Below are positions 54,390 through 60,663 of a stretch of 60,663 nt of DNA, in pieces. The stretch comes from Rhodospirillales bacterium (lineage in GTDB: Bacteria; Pseudomonadota; Alphaproteobacteria; Micavibrionales; Micavibrionaceae): contig JACKIU010000005.1 in the NCBI GenBank assembly GCA_020638295.1, positions 1-60,663 on the forward strand, given 5' to 3'. Every line of letters starts with the position of its first letter. The first letter of the stretch is position 1. The notes below the pieces were generated by a model that saw only the letters and a list, made by a program, of their open reading frames with translations, was not told the DNA's origin and made no database searches. The position numbers and the translations under genes are program-made.

Positions 54390-54779
54390 TTATAAGAGCA
54401 GCAGCGCCAGCCCCAGAACGACGCCGGAAATGCCGTCGAGCCATATCCATTTGCGGACGAATTCTTTTTGTACGAAGGTCTGAATTAAACCGGGACGCAT
54501 GAGCAGCACAACAGCCTTTGCAAATGCGAGATAACCGATGACCATCAAAACCGTCGATGCAATAGATTCCCAGTTGTTGTAAAAGGCAATGATCGACAGG
54601 GAAATCGGCAAGACCAAAATACCTGCGACGAGGCTGAGTGCGTCGTTATCGACGAACAGGGCGGCGAATTCTTTCCACGGCTCGCGGGCGAAAAAGCACG
54701 ACAGCCCCAAAACCAGATAAAAACCGCCGAAAAACAGCAGGAACGGGTCGTCGGTGTTAATGTATTCTGCAATCATCAT
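54390..54779 (-). CDS. small integral membrane protein inside the suf operon
   Basis: A 129-residue protein with four hydrophobic segments (about 12-28, 46-66, 76-94 and 112-128) and short charged loops (FAREPWKEF, RKWIWLDG). It has no cysteine-rich or enzymatic motif. It lies between sufB and sufC in the same direction with short gaps, so it should be co-expressed with Fe-S assembly. This is not a standard suf component. No family recognised with confidence. Confidence 0.7.
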   Translation of the reverse strand: MMIAEYINTDDPFLLFFGGFYLVLGLSCFFAREPWKEFAALFVDNDALSLVAGILVLPISLSIIAFYNNWESIASTVLMVIGYLAFAKAVVLLMRPGLIQTFVQKEFVRKWIWLDGISGVVLGLALLLL

Positions 54780-54821
54780 TTTTACTCCTTAATTCGCGAT
54801 GTACGTTCTTTGATTGTACAC

Positions 54822-56300
54822 TTATCCCACACTTCCTTCCAGCGAGATGCCGACAAGTTTTTGCGCTTCGACGGCAAATTCCATCGGCAGATGTTGCATG
54901 ACCTCGCGGGCGAAGCCGTTGACAATCAGAGCCAGCGCTTCTTCTTCGTCGATGCCGCGCTGCGTACAGTAGAATAGCTGGTCCTCGGAAATTTTTGAGG
55001 TGGTCGCCTCATGTTCTAAACGCGCGCTTTTATTGCGGCTTTCGATATAAGGGACGGTGTGCGCGCCGCAGTGATCGCCAATGAGCAGCGAGTCGCACTG
55101 GGTGAAGTTGCGCGCGCCTTCGGCCTTTGGCAAGATTTTGACCAGCCCTCTGTACGTGTTGTTAGAACGTCCGGCGCTGATGCCTTTCGAGATAATGCGG
55201 CTTTTGGTGTTCTTGCCGATATGAATCATTTTTGTGCCGGTGTCGGCCTGCTGGCGGCCGTTGGTGATGGCCACTGAGTAAAACTCGCCCTGAGAGTTGT
55301 CCCCTTTGAGGATACAGGACGGGTATTTCCACGTGATGGCGCTGCCGGTCTCGACCTGAGTCCAACTGACCTTCGCATTGCGGCCTTCACATAAGGCTCG
55401 TTTGGTCACGAAATTATAGACGCCGCCCTGCCCGGTTTCGAAATCGCCGGGATACCAGTTCTGGACGGTGGAATATTTGATTTCCGCATCATCGTGAACA
55501 ATCAGTTCGACCACCGCCGCGTGGAGCTGGTTTTCATCGCGCATCGGGGCGGTGCAGCCCTCCAGATACGACACGTACGACCCTTTATCGGCGATGATGA
55601 GGGTGCGTTCAAACTGGCCGGTATTGAGTTCGTTAATGCGGAAATAGGTTGAAAGCTCCATCGGGCAGCGCACGCCGGGCGGAATATAGACAAACGAACC
55701 GTCGGTGAAGACGGCGCTGTTCAAACAGGCATGTTTGTTGTCTCCCGGTGGGACAACCGAACCCATATATTTTTGCACCAGATCGGGGTGGTTTTTGATC
55801 GCTTCGGATATGGAGCAAAAGATCACTCCGGCCTCTTTGAGCTTTTCCTTGAATGTCGTGGCGACCGAGACAGAGTCGAAAACCACATCAACAGCCACAG
55901 GCGTACGGTTCTGTACGCCTGCAAGGATTTCCTGTTCGCGCAGAGGAATGCCCAGTTTTTCATAGGTTTCGAGGAGTTTCGGATCGACATCATCCAAGCT
56001 TTTCGGGCCGTCTCCGGCGCTTTTCGGCGCGGCATAATAATAGGCGTCCTGATAATCGAGCGGCGGGAAATCAACCTTGGCCCATTCGGGTTCAGGCATT
56101 TCCAGCCATTTGCGGTAGGCCTTGAGACGCCAGCCGAGCATCCAGTCCGGCTCGCCTTTTTTGCCTGAAATAAAGCGTACGATGTCCTCGGATAAGCCTT
56201 TTGGGGCCTTTTCCGTTTCGATGTCGGTGACAAAACCCGCTTCGTAGCGTCCGGCCATATCGGCGACGGTGGCGATGGTTTCTTTGGACACGCTGCTCAT
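54822..56300 (-). CDS. sufB: Fe-S assembly scaffold protein SufB
   Basis: A 492-residue scaffold subunit. Marks include GSVVPPGDNKHACLNSAVFTDGSFVYIPPGV, MELSTYFRIN and the C-terminal EHEATTSKISEDQLFYCTQRGI. First gene of the cluster. The start MSSVSKE at 56300 is two codons after another ATG (56306); either is possible. The promoter region has a palindromic repeat at 56395-56478. Confidence 0.96.
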   Translation of the reverse strand: MSSVSKETIATVADMAGRYEAGFVTDIETEKAPKGLSEDIVRFISGKKGEPDWMLGWRLKAYRKWLEMPEPEWAKVDFPPLDYQDAYYYAAPKSAGDGPKSLDDVDPKLLETYEKLGIPLREQEILAGVQNRTPVAVDVVFDSVSVATTFKEKLKEAGVIFCSISEAIKNHPDLVQKYMGSVVPPGDNKHACLNSAVFTDGSFVYIPPGVRCPMELSTYFRINELNTGQFERTLIIADKGSYVSYLEGCTAPMRDENQLHAAVVELIVHDDAEIKYSTVQNWYPGDFETGQGGVYNFVTKRALCEGRNAKVSWTQVETGSAITWKYPSCILKGDNSQGEFYSVAITNGRQQADTGTKMIHIGKNTKSRIISKGISAGRSNNTYRGLVKILPKAEGARNFTQCDSLLIGDHCGAHTVPYIESRNKSARLEHEATTSKISEDQLFYCTQRGIDEEEALALIVNGFAREVMQHLPMEFAVEAQKLVGISLEGSVG

Positions 56301-56394
56301 GAGCATTGATATGTCATGTTAATGCGCGGATTTCAAGGGAAAAGCGGGGTTTTATGTCGGCGCCAAGCTCAGGCGGGCCTCCTTTTCCAGTCTT

Positions 56395-56478
56395 TTTTAA
56401 CACAACGCTCACAGCGAAAACACGGCGCGGCCTGCGTGCGCTAAAAGCGCTGTGATCTCTGTGCACGCTGTGTTTAAA
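56395..56478. repeat. palindromic repeat upstream of sufB
   Basis: TTTAACACAACGC near the left end pairs imperfectly with GCTGTGTTTAAA at the right end, with inner TCACAGCG/CGCTGTGA arms. It lies between sufB and the divergent RNA promoter and could separate the two transcripts. Confidence 0.55.
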
Positions 56479-56487
56479 CAAAAACTC

Positions 56488-56516
56488 TTGACATTATAAG
56501 AATATTTTCCTATTAT
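56488..56516 (+). promoter_or_regulatory. consensus sigma-70 promoter driving a plus-strand RNA
   Basis: TTGACA (56488-56493), exactly 17 bases, then TATTAT (56511-56516). No plus-strand gene lies downstream; prfC is on the other strand. The expected start is near 56523, exactly where the long pairing of the RNA below begins. Confidence 0.75.
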
Positions 56517-56522
56517 ATCCCC

Positions 56523-56702
56523 GTATACTTCGTGCGATGGGCTGATTGTCCTCACCACCGGCGCGGAACGCCCGGTCCCTTGAAAAAAACGGGGGCGAAA
56601 CGAAAAGGGTGAAAGACCGGCTCAGAGCACGCGACAACGTTGTTGTGAAAGCGCTTCGATACAGGGCGCCCGTATCTTTATGTTTGAAAACACGAAGGAT
56701 AC
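56523..56702 (+). ncRNA. candidate structured RNA, about 180 nt (6S-like size and shape)
   Basis: The 5' segment GTATACTTCGTG (56523-56534) can pair with CACGAAGGATAC (56691-56702) at 11 of 12 positions, closing a 180-nt transcript that starts at the promoter. Inside, CCGGTCCCTT (56572-56581) pairs with AAGG and GACCGG (56605-56608, 56615-56620) to form a central hairpin, and ACAAC/GTTGT gives a smaller one. The 3' arm can instead fold with 56672-56685. Size, closing stem and lone promoter fit a 6S-type RNA, but I cannot confirm the family; tmRNA, RNase P RNA and SRP RNA motifs are absent. No open frame of note. Confidence 0.5.
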
Positions 56703-56764
56703 GAAAGAACACCGCCGGAAATTGAAAAACGCGCCCCCCGCGTTCCCGAAGATGCATTTTTCGC

Positions 56765-58338
56765 CTATTTGACTGCCTTAAATATAATATCCGGGTTTTT
56801 ATCCTCGGCATCGCCGAGATGCCAAGCGTTACGGGCGAGGAAGACCGGATCGCCGTCATGGTCATTGGCGATTGAGGTCTGGTTGGCGTCGGTGAATTTT
56901 TTGAGAACTTGCGTATCTTTTGCTTCCAGCCACCGCGCGGTGTAGAGCTCTGTGGCTTCGAATTTGACGGGGATTTCGTATTCGGTGCGGATGCGATCGC
57001 GCAGCACTTCGAACTGCAACGCGCCGACCACGCCAACCACCCAATCCGCACCGATAACGGGTTTGAAGACGCGGGCGGCACCTTCTTCAGCAAGCTGCTC
57101 GAGGGCTTTGCCAAGGTGCTTGGCTTTGAGCGGGTCTTCGGGCCTCGCCTTTTGCATCAGTTCCGGGGCAAAGGACGGTATGTCGGTAAAGACGAGATCT
57201 TCGCCCTCGGTCAGCGCGTCGCCGATCCGCAGCCCGCCATAGTTGGGCAGACCGATGATATCGCCGGGGAAAGCTTCTTCGGCCATTTCGCGGTCTTGCG
57301 CAAAGAAGAGTTGCGGCGAATGGATGATCTGGGTTTTGCCGGAGCGAACATGTTTAAGCTTCATACCGCGTTTGAACTTCCCTGAACAAATGCGGGCAAA
57401 GGCCATACGGTCGCGATGCCGCGGGTCCATATTGGCCTGAATTTTGAAAATAAAGGCGCTGACCTTGTTTTCGGTTGGTTCAATCATCCGCGAGGCGGTT
57501 TTTTGCGAACGCGGGGCCGGCGCAAACGCGCCGATACCGTCCAAGAGTTCGCGCACGCCGAAATTATTCACGGCGGAGCCAAAGAAGACCGGCGTCAGAT
57601 GGCCTTCAAGGTAAGCCTGACGGTCGAAGGGTTTGCACAGGCCGCGAACCATTTCGATATCTTCGCGCAATTTCGTGAGTTCCTGCCCGGTCAGGTGATC
57701 GGCAAGTTTGGGATCGTCAAGCCCGTCAACCTGGATGCCTTCCGACAAAGTTTCGCCTTTCGAGCGGGCAAAGAGGATCAATTGATCGTTCAGCAGGTCG
57801 TAGCAGCCTTTAAAATCGCGGCCCATCCCGATCGGCCAACTGGCGGGGGTCACATCGAGGGCGAGTGTTTGTTCGATCTCATCAAGCAAATCGAACGGGT
57901 CCTGACCGTCGCGGTCGAGCTTGTTGATGAAAGTGATGATGGGCATATCGCGCAAGCGGCAGACCTCAAAAAGTTTGCGGGTCTGGGTTTCGATCCCCTT
58001 GGCGCAGTCGAGTACCATGATCGCGCTGTCCACGGCAGTCAGCACCCTGTACGTATCCTCAGAGAAATCCTCGTGGCCCGGCGTGTCGAGCAGGTTGTAC
58101 GTGATGCCGCCGTTTTCGAAGGTCATCACGGACGAGGCAACGGAAATCCCGCGTTCCTGCTCGACCTTCATCCAGTCGGAGCGGGCGCGGCGGCGTTCAC
58201 CCTTGGCCTTCACCGCACCGGCAAGTTCAATCGCCCCGCCGAAGAGCAACAGCTTTTCGGTCAGCGTCGTCTTCCCGGCGTCAGGGTGGGAGATGATGGC
58301 GAAGGTGCGCCGGTTTTGATGATGTCTGATAAATTCAT
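56765..58338 (-). CDS. prfC: peptide chain release factor 3, one-base frameshift at codon 8
   Basis: A GTPase that recycles RF1/RF2. From MNLSDIIK at 58338 the frame must lose step once to continue NRRTFAIISHPDAGKTTLTEKLLLFGG, which holds the G1 motif; a missing A in the run at 58314-58317 explains it. In the main frame there is no ATG, GTG or TTG upstream of the G1 motif, only a stop at 58348. The rest (DTPGHEDFS, NKLD, domains II-III and the C-terminal ARWLEAKD segment) is intact to 56765. Corrected length is about 524 residues, as expected. Confidence 0.88.
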
Positions 58339-58385
58339 GCGGCTGTTATAGATTGCACGGACAAGCCGTGCAATGACGTTTTTGT

Positions 58386-58718
58386 TTATCGCTCAAATGG
58401 GTTTTCCATCGCCTCGTCTTCGATTTCGAGGGCCCAGAGGTCTGGATCGCGGGCGATGGCGCGCGCGATATACTCATCGGCGGCGGTTTCGGAAACGGTT
58501 TCTTCATCCAGTGCGGCGGCCCAGACGAGCTTATCGTCCAGAAAGTCGCGTTGCTGCGTCAACAGACGCGCCCGCCCCTTCAAACCGTTGAGTTTCAGCA
58601 GGATGAGGCCGGAGGCATGATTGCCTTTTTGGGTGATGTAATAGAAAATTCCGCGGCCATTGAGCGGCGTCAGGACGGCATCGACCCACAGGCCGGTTGG
58701 CAGGCGATCATCGACCAT
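58386..58718 (-). CDS. DUF1491 family protein
   Basis: A 110-residue protein of the alphaproteobacterial DUF1491 family, with GRGIFYYITQKGNHASGLILLKLNGLKG and a WAAALDEETVSETAADEYIARA segment; function unknown. It starts MVDDRLPTG; four more in-frame residues upstream to 58730 would overlap the preceding gene. It abuts the small gene at 58718. Confidence 0.8.
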   Translation of the reverse strand: MVDDRLPTGLWVDAVLTPLNGRGIFYYITQKGNHASGLILLKLNGLKGRARLLTQQRDFLDDKLVWAAALDEETVSETAADEYIARAIARDPDLWALEIEDEAMENPFER

Positions 58719-58939
58719 TAGTGGAGACACTCAGCACTGATCCAGCGTTCGACCGTCAGCTGCGCGTCTTCTTTTGAATCTTCCGGGTGATGAAAGCGAT
58801 AGACCCTTTGCGCGGCTTCCATCGCTATGTGATGCGGTTCGTCTTTAACCATGGTGTTGTAGGTCCGCATGACTGCGCCGTAGCATTTGCAATCCGCCGG
58901 GTTACGCACCCCATTTTGAACCGGGATATTACAAGGCAT
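58718..58939 (-). CDS. small protein with cysteine pair and helical tail
   Basis: A 73-residue protein. The N-terminal half contains MPCNIPVQN and ADCKCYGAV, then RVYRFHHPEDSKEDAQLTVERW. The length and its place between fur and DUF1491, with tight spacing, suggest a genuine co-transcribed gene. Function unknown. Confidence 0.6.
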   Translation of the reverse strand: MPCNIPVQNGVRNPADCKCYGAVMRTYNTMVKDEPHHIAMEAAQRVYRFHHPEDSKEDAQLTVERWISAECLH

Positions 58940-58945
58940 CGTTGT

Positions 58946-59356
58946 TTACTTCTTTTTCCCGAGCTTTTTACCGTAGAGTTCAAAGCGGTGATCGACCAAT
59001 TCATAGCCGAGATCGCGGGCAATTTTGATTTTGAGTTTTTCCAGCTCATCGTTCTGGAACTCAATCACTTTACCGGTTTCCAGATCAATCAGGTGGTGAT
59101 GGTGGTCCGCGTTGACTTCATAGCGCGAATAGCCTTCCTGAAATTCGTGACGGGTGACTAAATCCAGTTCATCGAGCAGTCCTAAGGTCCGGTATACCGT
59201 TGCGATGCTGATCGAGGAATCCATATCCTTCGCACGGTCATACACGTCTTCAACAGACGGGTGATCGCTCGCCTCCCCCAGCACTTTCAGGATAACCTTG
59301 CGCTGGCCTGTCATTTTCAAACCCGCCGCTGCGCAACGTTCTTCCAGATCCGACAT
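58946..59356 (-). CDS. fur: Fur-family transcriptional regulator
   Basis: A 136-residue repressor: winged helix (about 10-70, with ISIATVYRTLGLLDELDLV), a metal site HHHH at 85-88 and a C-terminal ELVDHRFELYGKK. It lacks the CXXC structural zinc pairs of gamma-proteobacterial Fur, as alphaproteobacterial Fur/Mur and Irr do; Irr remains possible. It likely senses Fe or Mn and could control the suf cluster 3 kb away (inference). Confidence 0.88.
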   Translation of the reverse strand: MSDLEERCAAAGLKMTGQRKVILKVLGEASDHPSVEDVYDRAKDMDSSISIATVYRTLGLLDELDLVTRHEFQEGYSRYEVNADHHHHLIDLETGKVIEFQNDELEKLKIKIARDLGYELVDHRFELYGKKLGKKK

Positions 59357-59429
59357 TTCAACCTCTCTAAGTCTTTATGCAGGAAGACAATACGACGTGG
59401 GCCATCAAGAGGCAAGATCAGGATTGCTT

Positions 59430-60663
59430 TTATGAAGATTTCGGGCGTTTACGTTCAAGAACGCGATGTGCCGGTAAGGTGACATAGACATCTGTGCCTT
59501 TGCCGACTTCCGATTTTATGTGCAAGCTGCCGCCATGCAAATCAACCATCGCCTTGGCCAAAGGAAGCCCCAGCCCCGTTCCTTCGATCGCAGCATTTTC
59601 AGCGCCGCTGGTGACTTGTCCGAAGGGCTCCATCGCCTGTTCAATCTTGTTTTCGGGAATGCCTTTACCGTGGTCCGAAATTTTGAATTGCATAGCGCCG
59701 TCATCCATCATACAGGCGGATATCCCGATCCGATCGTGCGGGGCGGAGAATTTCATCGCGTTATTGATCAAATTGATCAGAACCTGACGAATGAGGCGCT
59801 GATCTCCTTTCAGATTAGGCAAATCCGGGGCGATTTCAGGAACGAGTTGCAGATCATTGCCAAACGCCCTTGAGTCAAGCATGCGAATAACTGATGCAAT
59901 GAGGCCTTTAATATCAATCTCACCTTCATCGACTTCAATCCGTCCAGCCTCGATTTTCGACATATCCAGCACTTCGTTGATAATCGACAGCAGGTGGCGG
60001 GCGCTGGAATGCACGTCGCCGATATATTCCTTGTATTTCTTATGCCCCAGAGGTCCGAAGGTCTCTTTCATCATCATTTCTGAAAAGCCGATGATCGCAT
60101 TCATCGGGGTGCGCAGTTCATGGCTCATATTGGCGAGGAAAACCGATTTGGCGCGGTTGGCGGCATCGGCCTGGTCTTTCGCCATGCGCAAGGAGTGCTC
60201 CATTTGTTTCCGCAGCGTGATATCCATCACCGTAGTGACCTGAAAGCGCCGTTTTTGGCTCAGCTCCAGCGTTGCCGTTGTGTAGAGGGCGTTGGCGATC
60301 GAACCATCCTTGCGGATAATTTTCATCTCTCCGGAAGAACGGACGCCCGAGCGGATATATTCTTCATGATTGCGACGGGCAAGCTCCCGTTCATCGGGCG
60401 TTATGACGCTGGTGACTTCCTGATTGATCAGTTCATCCCTGCTCCAGCCGAATGTGCGGATGAAGCTGTCATTCACGCGAACGATCCGGGCATTAACGTC
60501 GGTCACAACGATACCGATTTCACTGACCTCGAAAATCGAGGTTAAAAGAGAAATCGCGTCGTCACGCTCGCGCTGAACGATTGACTGATCGGCGACATCC
60601 AGTTGGCCGATCACGTCGAGAGATTCTATTTCTCCATCATCTCCGTATATCGGGCTAATGTAA
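59430..60663 (-). CDS. PAS sensor histidine kinase, N-terminus beyond the window
   Basis: The reading frame is open to the window edge (upstream residues ISPIYGDDGEIE resemble the end of another PAS/PAC domain), so the GTG at 60614 is not the true start. Visible: a PAS domain (VSEIGIVVTDVNARIVRVNDSFIRTFG), a PAC segment, HisKA with the phospho-acceptor FLANMSHELRTPMNAIIGFSEMM, and an ATPase domain with N box LINLINNAMKFS, G1 DHGKGIPE and G2 GTGLGLPLAKAMV. It has no receiver domain. The partner and signal are unknown. Confidence 0.88.
   Translation of the reverse strand, partial: YISPIYGDDGEIESLDVIGQLDVADQSIVQRERDDAISLLTSIFEVSEIGIVVTDVNARIVRVNDSFIRTFGWSRDELINQEVTSVITPDERELARRNHEEYIRSGVRSSGEMKIIRKDGSIANALYTTATLELSQKRRFQVTTVMDITLRKQMEHSLRMAKDQADAANRAKSVFLANMSHELRTPMNAIIGFSEMMMKETFGPLGHKKYKEYIGDVHSSARHLLSIINEVLDMSKIEAGRIEVDEGEIDIKGLIASVIRMLDSRAFGNDLQLVPEIAPDLPNLKGDQRLIRQVLINLINNAMKFSAPHDRIGISACMMDDGAMQFKISDHGKGIPENKIEQAMEPFGQVTSGAENAAIEGTGLGLPLAKAMVDLHGGSLHIKSEVGKGTDVYVTLPAHRVLERKRPKSS

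Noticed and set aside
56523..56702. tmRNA, RNase P RNA or SRP RNA in the sufB-prfC gap
   Set aside because: No tag reading frame or CCA acceptor, no GAGGAAAGTCC-type motif, and no GGTCAGGTCCGGAAGGAAGC-type loop.

Overview
The window is a stretch of alphaproteobacterial chromosome. The evidence is the conserved order rimP-nusA-infB-rbfA-truB-rpsO-pnp, a miaB-phoH-ybeY-corC-lnt-xre-metK-trmB block, the fabA/fabB/fabI pathway, a suf operon, a SigF-like ECF factor with a NrsF-type anti-sigma protein, and several families typical of the class (DUF1491, NDUFS4-like complex I subunit, IIA-type HAD hydrolase). Base composition is moderate. I cannot assign a genus. No phage, plasmid or CRISPR locus is present.

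Layout. 1-6.4 kb: radical-SAM aminomutase, a large autotransporter and a lipoprotein hydrolase. 6.4-19.6 kb: tRNA-Arg and tRNA-Pro, complex I subunit, NrsF/ECF pair, DUF192 and CBS proteins, MsbA-type exporter, patatin, HAD hydrolase, a 1264-residue membrane-anchored coiled-coil protein and an AgcS symporter. 19.7-28.3 kb: the miaB to trmB block (tRNA and rRNA maturation, lipoprotein acylation, SAM synthesis). 28.3-40.8 kb: an IS200-like element, then the translation and RNA-decay cluster, which carries an ORF6N gene between infB and rbfA and lacks ylxR. 40.8-50.2 kb: phosphodiesterase, M48 protease, fatty-acid genes and several unknown proteins. 50.2-56.3 kb: suf genes on the minus strand, in transcription order sufB, a membrane protein, sufC, sufD, sufS, a GIY-YIG gene, sufT, sufA. 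56.3-60.7 kb: a candidate structured RNA, prfC, DUF1491, a fur-family gene and a sensor kinase cut by the window end.

Three themes run across the window. First, palindromic repeats of about 45-135 bp bounded by GTCATYSC/GSRATGAC-type ends recur in gaps; one lies inside trmB in a translated segment, one supplies the trmB start codon, and one brackets a GIY-YIG nuclease gene. Second, several normally indispensable genes (rimP, pnp, prfC), and the IS transposase, have reading frames broken by missing single bases, mostly in short homopolymers. This looks more like sequencing error than decay, and pnp alone has many. Third, a methyltransferase-like gene between fabB and fabA is broken differently, by a perfect 16-bp tandem duplication in its SAM-binding motif.

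The most interesting possible new element is the + strand RNA at about 56523-56702. It has a consensus sigma-70 promoter, ends that can pair over 12 positions, and no coding potential that I can see.
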